Assembly (NCBI GenBank): GCA_015680685.1
Contig: MNCI01008931.1
Location: 218,348-282,347, forward strand
Source: Gnetum montanum
Taxonomy: Eukaryota > Streptophyta > Gnetopsida > Gnetales > Gnetaceae
Direction of reading: 5' to 3'
DNA length: 64,000 bases
Below are positions 9,261 to 19,373 of this stretch, in pieces. A program made the translations under genes and the position numbers. How positions within the stretch are numbered: position 1 is the first letter of the stretch; each line of letters starts with the position of its first letter. The notes beneath the pieces were generated by a model. The model did no database searches, was not told where the DNA came from, and was given only the letters and a program-made list of their open reading frames with translations.

Positions 9261-10569
9261 CCCAAAGACCACGCGGGGGGTTGCATTGAGGCCCACTCTC
9301 GGGCCGCGGACACTCTACGCCTCCGGGTCACCCAGCCTCCCCCCGAGGGGGTCCGCACCTTACAACGAAGCTTCATTGGTCGTTTCGTGTCGCGGGGGGC
9401 ACGGCCAAGACTGGACTTGGTCAGGCGCTGGGCCCGGGAGTAGTGGCACGTGGGGGAGGTTGGGGTGCGTAGTCTGTCCTCCGACCTCCTGTTGTTCATC
9501 CTTCCCTCTCGGCAAGCCAGGGACTTAGTCCTGTTGGGGGGCCTGTGGTTCTACGGTGCGAGGGGCTTGGCGTTGACCCCTTGGCGCCCTGGGGCCCATC
9601 GGGAGACCGACCTCTTTGCTAAGGCGCTGGTCTGGATACGGGTCTCCCGGCTCCCTTGGGAGCTGTGGAACCTCGAGTTTCTGCGACAAATCGCGAATTT
9701 TTTTGGGGAGTTCATCGCTTTTGACCAGGTTACCCTATCTATGGAGTGCATGGGTTTCGCCCGGTTCTGCATGTGGCGCCCGCTGACGAACAAAGACCTC
9801 ATTCGGGAGGTGATTCTGGAACTCCCCGGAGGGGAGGAGAAACTTGAGGTGGCGTTTGAGAATCTGGAAAAGGCGGATGGCCCCAAACGAAGCTCGACAA
9901 CCCAAGGACCCCTCCGGGCCAGATGCGCGCGCTGCAGCAAACCTGGGCACCTGGAGGCTGCTTGTCGCGTGCCGGGACGGACGCAGCCAAGAACCCAAAC
10001 CCGACAGCTCTTTGAAGGGGGGGAATGGGTCACCATGGGCCNNNNNNNNNNNNNNNNNNNNNNNNNNNNNNNNNNNNNNNNNNNNNNNNNNNNNNNNNNN
10101 NNNNNNNNNNNNNNNNNNNNNNNNNNNNNNNNNNNNNNNNNNNNNNNNNNNNNNNNNNNNNNNNNNNNNNNNNNNNNNNNNNNNNNNNNNNNNNNNNNNN
10201 NNNNNNNNNNNNNNNNNNNNNNNNNNNNNNNNNNNNNNNNNNNNNNNNNNNNNNNNNNNNNNNNNNNNNNNNNNNNNNNNNNNNNNNNNNNNNNNNNNNN
10301 NNNNNNNNNNNNNNNNNNNNNNNNNNNNNNNNNNNNNNNNNNGCACGGCGACTGAGAACGAGCTCCCCCCTCTCGGTGAATGGGTGAACGTGGTCCGGGG
10401 GAGCTCCAAGGCACGCAAGGCCCAGGGGCCGACGGCCACGCCTGGAGAGCAGTTTGGCACCCCGGGACCGCACGGTGGCGACCGCCGCCCAAGACGGCCT
10501 AGTGAGATTCAAGCCCGAGGAAAGCAAACTCAGAGGAGCATAGACCTGGGGTTGCAAAAGACCCTCTGA
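9261..10569 (+). pseudogene. LINE-B ORF1 (DUF4283 / CCHC, gag-like)
   Basis: The frame is open from 9261 without an obvious ATG; RSFIGRFVSRGARPRLDLV begins the DUF4283 domain. A TAG at 9441-9443 follows RRWARE. Then come LLFILPSRQARDLVLLGG, FYGARGLALTPWRPG, VWIRVSRLPWELWN and IANFFGEF, the core pattern of plant LINE ORF1 proteins. A zinc knuckle CARCSKPGHLEAAC has canonical CX2CX4HX4C spacing at about 9930-9971. After the N gap a hydrophilic tail ends at TGA 10567-10569. The protein would coat element RNA. One stop and unknown gap content make it non-functional as read. Confidence 0.85.
10042..10342. other. Assembly gap (301 N)
   Basis: A run of N interrupts ORF1 of LINE-B. The true length is unknown. 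The flanking frames (9261-10041 and 10343-10569) are both LINE ORF1, so the missing part is probably more of the same ORF. Confidence 0.98.
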
Positions 10570-10601
10570 GAGGTCTATCAACGCCGCACCCCTAGTCACC
10601 C

Positions 10602-13530
10602 ATGAAGTTGCTTAGCTGGAATTGTCGGGGATAGGGTACCCCATACAAAAGAAATACCCTGCACAGGATCGTTAAGTCTGAGAATTGCGATATTGTTTGC
10701 CTCCAGGAGACAAAGCTTCAAGCAACGGAGGCGAATTTCCTCCAATGGGACGGGTGGAACACCCAAATGCACCCCTGCTTAGGCAGAGCCGGTGGCATTG
10801 CCATCCTTGCCCGATACACCATGACCCTCGTGGATGTTTCCCGTTGGGCCCTCACTGTCCAGCTCCCCTCGTAGGGGGTTTGGCTGACCAATTTCTACGG
10901 AGCGCAGAACTGGGAGCAGCGGCTCCAGGAGTTGACACGGGTGGCACGGCTAGTTCCGGACCACAGGTCATGGATACTAGCCGGAGACTTCAACCAGCGC
11001 TTGCATCCGTGGGAGAAATCTGGGGGTGCTGCCCCCCTGCCCTCAGGGCGGCTGAGTTCCAGTGTTTCCTTTCGACTTTCTCTTTGGTCGACCTGCCCAT
11101 TGAGAACTGCCGATTCACCTGGAGTAATCGAAGGAAGGGCCCGGATTGGGTCCTCACCCGTATTGATCGGGTTTGCATTAGCACGGACATGATGCTCCGT
11201 TCCTTGGTGCGGGTGACGGGGCACGAGAGGGTGGCTTCTGATCATCGCTCGTTGACTGTTACCATCGGGCCGGACAAGCCCGGTACCCCGCGCCCCTTTC
11301 GCTTCGAGCCTTCATGGCTGGCCAAGCCATGGTTGAAGCCGCTGGTGGAGGAGATCTGGAAGGACTATCAGCCCGGCTGGGAGGACCCTCGGAACTTCCT
11401 ACAGGAAGCGTTACTCCGGCTGAAATGGGCTATCAAGGGACTGCCAGTGGCTGACAAGTTTTCCTTTCGGACTGGTCAGGGTGAGCTTCGGGACAAGCTT
11501 GGCCGGATTCAAGCCCGGCAGGAGGCGGGGGAGGATCTCCATGCTGAGGAACAGCGTGCCCTGCGGCAGCTGCAGGCCCTGGATCAGGAGGAGGAAACCT
11601 ACAGGCGGCAGTGCTCCCGGGTGCGCTGGATTCGGGACGGTGATCGGCAGACCAGATTTTTCTTTGCCATGGCTAAGTTGCGGGGGGGGGGGGGGGGGGC
11701 GGCATGCCTAGAAGTCTCCGGAACTAGGACGGAGACATCGTTGACGACCCACAACACATGGCACAGATGCTGGCACAATACTAGGGAGGGATTTGGGCCA
11801 AACGCCCAACTAGGCCGGTCTCGATCACAGTTCCACGAGTGCTGTGCGCGCAGGATAATGCTCGGCTATTGGCCCCTTTCTCTTGGCAGGAACTCACGAC
11901 CACGATCCAAAGCATGCCGGGAGGGAAAGCACCTGGACCTGACGGGTGGACCCTCGAGTTTTTCAAAACTTTCCTGGATATCGTGGGGCCCAATCTGCTG
12001 GATGCTCTGAACCTCATGCTGGCCAGGAGACAGGTCAGAAAGGAGATAAACTGCTCATGACTTGTGTGCATCCCCAAACAGGGTGACGCACAACGACCTG
12101 AGCAGTTTCGCCCTATCGGAGTGTGCAACGTGATCCTCCGAATCTTCTCAAAGTTGTTGGTGCATAGGTTGTCGCCGCTCATGCCCAGGCTGGTGGGAAA
12201 GAACCAGGCAGGCTTCGTGCAGGGACGGGTCATCCAGGACCAGATCCTTCTCATGCAGGAGGTGGTCCATTCGCTTAGGACCCCGGGCTTCCCTGGCCTC
12301 TGCCTCAAGCTGGACATAACGAAAGCGTACAACACCCTAAGTTAGGAGGCCCTGCAGACCATCATGCAACAAAAAGGTTTTGACCCGCAGTTCACCCAGT
12401 TGTGCATTCACTTGCAGTCCTCGGCGGGTTTCTCCTTTGATGTGGGGAGGCGGTTGTGGGGCCTCGCATCCCCTGGGAGGGGGCTGAGGCAAGGGGACCC
12501 ACTCTCCCCCCTCCTCTTCATTATTGCCATGGACCTGATGCAACATTACTACAGCACCTTCGGGGTTGATGGGCTGAACATCGCGGGGGTGACGTGTCGG
12601 GCGGAGCACTATGCGGATGACACGATGCTGCTTAGCAGGGCGGCGGTCCCACAGGCCCGCTGCATTAATTTGGCGTTGGCTCGGCTGGCTGCGGAGCTGG
12701 GGTTGGAAGTCAACAGAGCTAAGTCCGCGGTCTACTTCGTAAACATGGATGAGCAGATCCAAACGAGGGTGACGCAAACCCTGGACATTCAACCAGGGAC
12801 TCCCTATGACACATACTTGGGCATCCCCCTGTTCCGGTGGGGGAGGTCCACGACGTGGGGCCACCTGCTAGAAAAGATGGAGCGCAGGGCCAGCCACTGG
12901 GCTAACAGATTCCTGAGCCGCAAGGGGCGTCTGCTGGTGGCCGTCGGGATCCTCATGGCCACTGCGCGCTTCGTGGCGGCTGTGGCTGCCCCCTGGTACC
13001 GTCATCAATGCCGTCAACGCATTGGTGCGGCACTTTGTCTGGGGGGGACAGAGGGGGGAGCACGCTGCACTTGGTCCGTTGGGAACAAGTGGCACGCCCA
13101 CGCGGCGTAGGTGGTCTGGGCGTCACGACGTTCGAAGACGAGTTAATGCTGGGCCGGCAACGGCTCGTTCTTCGGCTCGCGCGGCCGCATCGGGATCCGG
13201 TCCCATGGATTGATATCATTAACAACAAATATGTACGTTGGGAGGCGACGGCGCGGGACTCCCAGCCTTGGCAGGTGGTGGCCAGACACGCGCGCGCCAT
13301 GCAGGCCTCGGGTTGGGCGCATCTCGAGCCCAGAGCCATCATGGCGGAAAAATACCTGCGTTACGACACGTGGCTGCAGATTTGGAGAGGAAGGCTGCCG
13401 GAAAAAATCAAATTCTTTGTTTGGCTGCTGCAGCACGACGCGCTGCTAGTTAGAACTTTATTAAGGCGGCGCGGGGTGCTCGAGGCGGACACGTGTCCGA
13501 CATGGGGGGGTGCGGCAGAAACTGTCCTGT
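10602..13530 (+). pseudogene. LINE-B ORF2: endonuclease and reverse transcriptase
   Basis: ATG at 10602 opens MKLLSWNCRG, the start of the AP-type endonuclease; then LQETK, AGDFNQ (about 10982) and VASDHRSL (about 11237) complete its catalytic set. The reverse transcriptase shows APGPDGW, FRPIGVCNV, LDITKAYNTL, GLRQGDPLSPLLF, YADD at 12610-12621 and YLGIPL. In DITKAYN the second Asp of the usual DxxKAxD is Asn, but the catalytic first Asp remains. Defects are TAG in NCRG*GTPY, a TAG near 10873, a frame change near 11048, a G18 run at 11682-11699 with another frame change, TGA 12058, TAG 12343, and a scrambled frame at 12960-13110. The last recognisable part is LPEKIKFFVWLLQHDALL and the start of the zinc-binding domain. 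Confidence 0.9.
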
Positions 13531-14538
13531 TCATTAGTTATCAAAGCCCATTGCTTGTATGCTTATATTTCAGAAGCAAAGAAGTAACTGGCCAATGCAA
13601 ATCTTATCAATTCTATGCAGCCAATGGAAATCTTATCAAATCTTTGGTTTGTATACCGAATTTTGACGCTATGTTTTATATTCTCATTATTTGTAATACA
13701 TTGATCCAGTTAACCAACAAGTATTTGTGCGCTCACACGCTTTGTTTAGAATAGCATTGGTTAGTTTCAGGATTTAGAAGGGATGGGATTTCCAAGACCA
13801 TAATTGCATACCTCAGTGTTATTATATGACATGTTAATTTCTTGTGTTTCACATGAGTTGGGAATGTGGGAATGGGGAAATGCGGGAGCACATACCCAAA
13901 TGCATTTGGGAAATTATTGGTGTTTTGTGTGTTTAAGGAAGATTAATAGATGTAGCAATTTGATGAGGAATAAGATGCATGCATGATTTAAGTACAGTTG
14001 CATTTTCATTTCCTTATAAGAAATAACTCATATTTTCTAGACTATTCTTGAACTCTGTTTATGAAATGAGTCTGAAAAATTATTTCATCTTGTGAAGCCT
14101 GACGTGCATCGCCAAACATATGGATGCTGGTTCTCACTTCCAGAAACTTGGAAGTGTGCATATTTTTTCAGAAGCATGCGCCTGTGAAACACTTTATTCT
14201 CATATTTAATTCCAGTTATGATACATTACTTTGAAATTAGACACAGGACGTCCATTTCATGAGATTAATGAACCAGAAGCCTATAATGTGTGCATCTATG
14301 TGTTGGATCTTGCAAGTCTCTTTTTAATTTTCATGTAAAGGCACATTTGTTTTCTTTGCTTATCTTCCGTATTCACTATTTTCGGTCTTGGGGACCACCC
14401 ATGGTCTTACGACTGTACTTAGACTTTTTAAATATTGGATTTTGTCGAAGTTTTGTTGATGATGTAATTATTGCATGTATAATTCTGATTTGGTAGCACT
14501 TCTAATTGATAGGCATCTTAACTTGAACATTTTCTCAG
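13531..14538. other. Non-coding; upstream intron of the phosphatase gene
   Basis: No open frame with a recognisable domain. The final 25 bases, with a TTAAC-like branch site and ...ttttctcag, form a good 3' splice site for the exon at 14539. I searched this stretch for the preceding exon (which should end in an incomplete Met codon, AT) and did not find it. Confidence 0.55.
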
Positions 14539-14656
14539 GTGCATGGGGCATAACAGAGGCTGGGAAGAGGCTGCATCAATGTTATCTGGTGTTCCCATTG
14601 AACTTAAGACTTCCAATGCTGCTTTGCTTCAAGCTTCTGGAAAATCATGGGAAGAG
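14539..14656 (+). CDS. SixA-like histidine phosphatase (phosphoglycerate mutase-like), penultimate exon
   Basis: After ...tttctcag the exon encodes CMGHNRGWEEAASMLSG and PIELKTSNAALLQASGKSWEE, uninterrupted, then a donor gtaact at 14657. The first base completes a codon begun upstream. MGHNRGWE carries the second catalytic His of the histidine phosphatase superfamily (branch 1), and the PIELKTSNAALL stretch is conserved in the plant homologues of bacterial SixA phosphohistidine phosphatase. The exon ends on a codon boundary, and the next exon at 29231 starts in the same phase and carries the family's next residues. The N-terminal RHG motif and substrate pocket must lie in exons upstream of the window. 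The plant protein's substrate is not established to my knowledge. Confidence 0.85.
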
Positions 14657-14914
14657 GTAACTTAGGAGTTTGTACCAGTTGCAGCTGCAACAGAACATAA
14701 TGTTAAGGACTGTTTCTTCCTTTATTCATTATTCTGTGTATATACATGAAGTGGAATGAACTGCTGTCCCTTGGTTTTCAAACATTTTACAATTCTGCAG
14801 TTGATCACATGTGATGTATTATGATTAATGGTGTTTGATTCTTAGTGAATATTGTGCCTCATGATGCTCATCCATTTCAGATAATGGGCAAGCCGAAGGT
14901 AGATTCAGTTGTAG

Positions 14915-15060
14915 TAATGAATTGAGGCAAGGAGATTTTTATATCACCTTTATTTTTCATCATTTTTGTTAAGATTTAAGAGAAATGAAAGGAGTTACAG
15001 CTACTGAAGTTACTGTAGCAAAAGTTTTATTGGGGTTTAGATTAATATTGAAATTCCTTT
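14915..15060 (+). pseudogene. Possible reverse-transcriptase crumb
   Basis: The bases gaattgaggcaaggagat give ELRQGD, the conserved RQGDP box of LINE reverse transcriptases, followed in a shifted frame by SPLFFIIF-like residues. Only about 40 codons are recognisable and the stretch is AT-rich, so chance similarity is possible. Confidence 0.3.
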
Positions 15061-15289
15061 GAAGTAATGATGGGGGAAAGATGATCCTAAACTTGTGGAA
15101 GGACTTTCAGAGAAACAATGAGTGGAACGGGTGGTTTGCATGGATCAGTAGAGTGGGAGGGGCAGGTGATAGGCAGTGTGCAGAGTGTGGTAGGAGTATG
15201 TGGTGTCATAGTTGGCGTAGCAGAAGGCTTTAGGATGCATGGAGGCTGGTCTTGGAGTTTGGAGTTTGAAATCGGCAAAAAATTGCAAA

Positions 15290-15735
15290 TTAGGCTTGAC
15301 CATGAGTCATGGTCTGCTCGTGGTCTTCCCATTAGAAAATAGTGACCACAAGTACTAGGTGTCTCATTGTTTTCCCATCACGAATTGTGGTGGCATTGTG
15401 GTGTTCTGACCATGGGTTGTGGTGGCTGCTACAACTGCTTCCTTGTTTCCCTCAGCCTCCTAAATTGATTTGCCTTGACCACGAGTCATGGTAAGCTCAT
15501 GGTTTCTTGACCACGAGTTATGGTCAAGTCATGGTAACCTTTGAAACTTGAAATCTATTGGTTTCACTTTTGCATGCAAACTAGTAAGACCACAAATTGT
15601 GGTGACCTCATGCTATAACGCCATGACTCGTGGTGGCCTAAAATAGAGATACTTTTACTATGTATACCATGAGTTGACCATGGGTTGTGGTCTGAACTCA
15701 ATGCAAACCACAAGTTGTGGTTTGGTTGTGTTCAC
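15290..15735. repeat. Cluster of imperfect palindromes of the type ACCAYRARTYRTGGT
   Basis: At least ten words such as accatgagtcatggt, accacgagtcatggt, accacgagttatggt, accacaaattgtggt, accatgggttgtggt and accacaagttgtggt lie within 450 bp. Each is its own reverse complement apart from one or two bases. Similar but sparser words flank the copia element (32690-32760 and 40370-40500). Confidence 0.7.
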
Positions 15736-15770
15736 TGAAAATTGAAAACAAAGAGTCGTAGCTTCAAATT

Positions 15771-15851
15771 GAAGAGGAATGTGATGAATCTAAAGATGAA
15801 GAGGAATGTGATGAATCTAAAGATGAAGAGGAATGTGATGAATCTAAAGAT
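15771..15851 (+). repeat. 27-bp perfect tandem triplet
   Basis: Three identical 27-bp units starting gaagaggaatgtgatgaatc. In frame each reads EEECDESKD. The unit length is a multiple of three, so it may come from an acidic coding tract of a lost retroelement ORF. No longer ORF survives. Confidence 0.85.
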
Positions 15852-16159
15852 GGAACCAGCTTGGATATGACATATGAAGTTCAGATCTAGTGCAGCAAGG
15901 GCTGAATTAGACTATAAACATGACAATGAAACACATAAGATAAGACTTGGGAGGCAAATGACATTTTCTACGAATAGGCAACTCACCATGAAATTTGGGC
16001 TACAAAAATGGACATGCACGTGCACTTAAAGTCCTCAGAAATAGAGATCAGGATAGGATGTCTATGAGCGGAAAACAAAGGGCATTGGGCATGTGGATTG
16101 GGTTGGGGGGCGGGGTGGTGCGCATTGGGGGTCATGCTTAAGAGAGGGGACCACTATGC

Positions 16160-16540
16160 ATCTTAAGGTGGGAAGCACACCTAAGGAGGTGGTGAAAACC
16201 CTAGGGAGGAGCCTATTGGGTAAATTTGTGTCAGAAGGAGTGTGCTAGCAGATGGACCTTATCAAGCAATGGGTTAGGGTGGGATGGGGTTTGGAGCATG
16301 TGAGGGTGCAGAGTCTGGCAAATGATAGGTTGCTCTTCGTTTTCCAGATTGAGGCTGATCGGGAGAGGATACTGCTAGGCTAGGGGGGGTGTGGTTCTAC
16401 GGGGCCCGAGGTTTGGCTCTTGTGCCTTGGAGGCTAGGAGCTCACTAAGATGCAAGCTTGTTTGATCAAGCGTCGGTGTGGGTCCAAATCTTGGATTTGC
16501 CTTTGGAGTCCTTTGATTTAGGTTTTGTGGGCAATCTTGA
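16160..16540 (+). pseudogene. LINE ORF1 fragment (DUF4283)
   Basis: Translation with shifts gives LGRSLLGKFVSEGV, LIKQWVR, VQSLANDRLLFVFQ, LGGVWFYGARGLALVPWRLGAH and ASVWVQILDLPLESFD, colinear with 9350-9680 of LINE-B. There are TAGs at the Cys/Gln junction after EGV and in the ARL-GG stretch. It ends abruptly at GFVGNL, at the edge of the duplicated 0.74-kb unit, so the downstream ORF1 was lost. It is AT-richer than LINE-B, so probably an older copy. Confidence 0.8.
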
Positions 16541-18010
16541 GTAACATGATTCTGCAAACAAATAAAGAATTTTACAGCAAGACACCTTGGAGGGTTGTTC
16601 ATGGGACCTTCATGGCACAACTGCTTATCCGCAAACCTATTTTGTTGTTCAACATGATGAGGACATTACCCATTTCTTATGTAATCCTCAATGCATTGTT
16701 TTGTATGTGTTTTCTTGTGTTGGCCTTGTTGGTGATGTGTCAAGGGTGTTTTGGCATCTTTAAGGATGTTTGCAGCCTATTTTAATGAGTTCATGGGGTT
16801 TTGAAGTCAATAGGGACTTGATTGAAAGTGTCGGGATGTTCCAAACCTCAAAAAGAGCATCTTTTTTTTTTGGGCCCTACCAGAGTATACTTCTACTCTA
16901 GAAGATGGGCATCTCCTTTGCAAGATAGATGTCTACTCTTGGAGCAAGACGTCTACTGTCATTGTGTTGCAATAAGGGAAAGACATCTACTTTATCTGCA
17001 AGACGTGTACTTTGTCTAGAAGATGTCTACTGTCCGTGCAAGATATCTACTTTGTAACTCATCTGCACTCTAAAAAGATGTCTCATTCTCATCAAAGATA
17101 ACTTGTATGGATTTCAATGGACTCCAAATTGAATTTTAAAATGAAGGGAAGTTGAAAGGTCACACAAGAGATTATCAATAAGTGTCAAGACTTGAGTTTG
17201 GAGAGGCTAATTTGAAGGAAGAAAAGGTTAGTCTCAAGGAGATAGCTTGTCCAAGGGAATTTGAGTTTGTAGGCAATCCTGAGCAACATGATTCTGCAAA
17301 CTATTAAAGAATTTTACAGCAAGACACCTTGGAGGGTTGTTCATGGGACCTTCATGGCACAACCACTTATTTGCAAACTTGTTTTACTGTTCAAGATGAT
17401 GAGGACATTACCTAGTCCTTGTGTAATCCTCAATGCATTGTTTTGTATGTGTTTTCTTGTGTTGGCCTTGTTTGCAATATTTCTGGTGTGTTTTGGCATC
17501 TTTAGGGATGTTTGTAGCCTATTTTGATGAGTTTAGGGGGTTCTGAAGTTAATGGGAACTTAATTGAAAGTGTTCGGATGTTCCAGACCTTAAAATGAGC
17601 ATCTTTTTTTTTTTTGGCCCTACCATAGTATACTTCTCCTCTAGAAGATAGACATCTCCTTTGCCAGATAGATGTCTACTCTTGGAGCAAGACATCTACT
17701 ATCATTGTGATGCAATAGGGTGAAGTCATTTACTTGATTTGCATGATGTCTACTTTGTTTGGAAGATGTCTATTGCTCATGTAAGACATCTACTCTATAA
17801 CTCATCTGCACAGTGGAAAGATGTCTCCTTCTCATCAAAGATGACTTGTATGGATTTTGATAAACTCCAAATTGAATTTTAAAATGGAGGGAAGTTGAAA
17901 GATCATACAAGAGATTATATATGTGTCAAAGGCTTGAGTTTGGACAAGCTAATTTGAAGGAAGAAAAGGTTAGTTTCAAGGAGATAGCTTGTGCAAGGGA
18001 ATTTGAGTGA
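16522..18010 (+). repeat. Tandem duplication of a ~742-bp unit (flank plus LTR start)
   Basis: 16522-17264 and 17265-18005 align throughout. Both begin gtgggcaatcttgag/gtaggcaatcctgag, contain the same 130-bp flank and then the first ~610 bp of the TGATGAGG LTR. The junction is at ggaatttgagt followed by ttgtaggcaatc. This is a local duplication after LTR insertion, not two independent insertions, because the flanking sequence is duplicated too. Confidence 0.8.
16655..17263 (+). repeat. Truncated LTR copy (TGATGAGG family)
   Basis: First of the duplicated pair. It matches the 5' two-thirds of the LTR at 17397-18319, beginning TGATGAGGACATTACC, and is cut at the duplication junction. It contains seven or more AGATGTCTACT-like words (16905-17085). 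Confidence 0.75.
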
Positions 18011-18319
18011 GAGGCAAGGGAGAGCACTTGAGAGAGATTAGGAGAATATCTTATAAGTGTCTTGTTTTGAGCTTTGGCTCCATTGTGAACAATTGAGGGA
18101 TTAAGAGGGGACATGTGTGGCCTCTAAGATTCTTAGGAGAGGTGTGAGTTAAGCTTGGCTCCTCAATCTTTGATGTATTTCTCTATATTTTGAAAGTTCT
18201 TTTTTAAAAGAGAGAATTTTCTTCATTTTCTTGTGTTGTTCTAGTTTTCTAAGGTTAAATTGCATAGAAAGCTTGTGGAATGGGTCCTTTTGGGGTCTAT
18301 TGAGTTAGGCTCTACATCA
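17397..18319 (+). repeat. 5' LTR of the small LTR element
   Basis: Starts TGATGAGGACATTACC and ends TCTACATCA. U3 holds a cluster of AGATGTCTACT words (17640-17840). A conserved stretch from about 18010 to 18310 is shared with the 3' LTR and with the solo LTR at 33865-34819. Confidence 0.8.
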
Positions 18320-18321
18320 GA

Positions 18322-18334
18322 TAGGTATTAGAGC
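18322..18334 (+). promoter_or_regulatory. Primer-binding site, initiator tRNA-Met type
   Basis: taggtattagagc differs by two bases from the common plant PBS TGGTATCAGAGC and lies two bases after the LTR end. Confidence 0.7.
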
Positions 18335-18414
18335 ACTTGGTTTGGAGAAATCCACACTTGAATTGTTGATCTTCATCAAGCTTTTGAAGAGATTTTGAAG
18401 AATTTTGGAGCTTT

Positions 18415-19104
18415 ATGCCTACTAAGGGTTTGAATGACATAAGAATAAAAAGCAGATTTTAAGATAAGGCTATCTCATGGGGGAGAGATGAATCTTCTAG
18501 ATTAGGTAGGTGGAAGAATGATTACTTTGATGATGTTTTTGCTGAATTTGATGTTGAAACCATGGATGAGAGTTTACCTTTTGAGTTGGTACCTCCGAAA
18601 TGAGATGAAGAGCTTGTTGATGATTTTTTTAAAGGGGAGGAACCATTGGAATTGGGGACTCCTATGTGGAATCTTGAAGCTTTAAGCTTTGATGAGATTG
18701 GACAACTACATGTGGAGGATCAAGTTGAACCAAAAATGGATGGGAGAAGTCATAAAGAGGTAAGTAAGTGTAAGTTTTACCTTGCAAATGGTAGAAATGT
18801 CTCTCTTGTTAAAGTTAGTATGATGGATGCTAGTTTTTCACTTCAACTTGGTAGTCATTTGTTCAATTGTGATGATAAGAATCATGAGCATTCTAATTAT
18901 TGTGATGAAATTATGAGTCATGTTGTGAATGATGGAAACAATGTGACTTTTGATGTTAGTGTTAGTGAGAGGAAGACTAATAATGGTAATGTGTTTGATG
19001 ATGATGACTATTGGAATAGTCATTATGAGAAAATCATTATTAATGTTAGTGAGGACAATGATAGTGATGTATTTGATACTCTTGGCTGTGAAATGGGTGG
19101 GTAG
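18415..19104 (+). pseudogene. Acidic ORF of the small LTR element, unrecognised
   Basis: ATG at 18415 opens MPTKGLNDIRIKSRF, then TAA, and a TGA after LVPPK. The same frame continues without further breaks to TAG at 19102-19104, 230 codons. It is acidic (FDDVFAEFDVETMDE, DDDDYWNSHYEK). FYLANGRNVSLVKVSM lies in the middle. I see no zinc knuckle or protease. Position after the PBS suggests a gag-derived reading frame, but sequence alone does not show it. Confidence 0.5.
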
Positions 19105-19265
19105 TCTTATTGGATATGCTTGAATATTTCTTTCTAAACAATAAGAAACCAGTAATTATAAATACCACACTTGACAAAGATTAAAAGAGAAAATTATTAG
19201 AAGTGGTAAATAAATGTCCAATTGCATTTGCATGGTCCTATGATGAGATCACTATAATTGATGCA
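19105..19265 (+). pseudogene. Gypsy pol scrap (N-terminal edge of RT)
   Basis: MLEYFFLNNKKPVIINTTL, then KRKLLEVVNKCPIAFAWSYDEI, matches the segment before the RT core in elements A and B (LEYVFL, GKPVIIN, FTWSYHEL at 49155-49285). The RT itself is deleted. Confidence 0.7.
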
Positions 19266-19373
19266 TTGAGTCATAGTAGTTATACTAATTGTGATGGCCT
19301 TGAGTCATGGGGGCATGGTGCCTTCCAACTTGTGAAAAGTCATTAAGCATGATATTTTTAAGGGTGGAAGAGA

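Larger units (their letters stand above)
9261..13530 (+). mobile_element. LINE-B: non-LTR retrotransposon, ORF1 and ORF2, 3'-cut
   Basis: ORF1 (DUF4283 gag-like plus CCHC knuckle) is followed after 32 bp by ORF2 (endonuclease, reverse transcriptase), the usual order of plant L1-type LINEs. The 3' end is missing: homology to the LINE-A zinc-binding domain stops at about 13530 (CPTWGGAAETV). Loss of the 3' rather than the 5' end points to later deletion or rearrangement. It is GC-rich compared with its surroundings. An assembly gap of 301 N lies in ORF1. Confidence 0.9.

Noticed and set aside
13555-13640. Candidate upstream exon of the phosphatase after ...tatatttcag
   Set aside because: The sequence following the AG has early stops and does not match the expected residues before MGHNRG.
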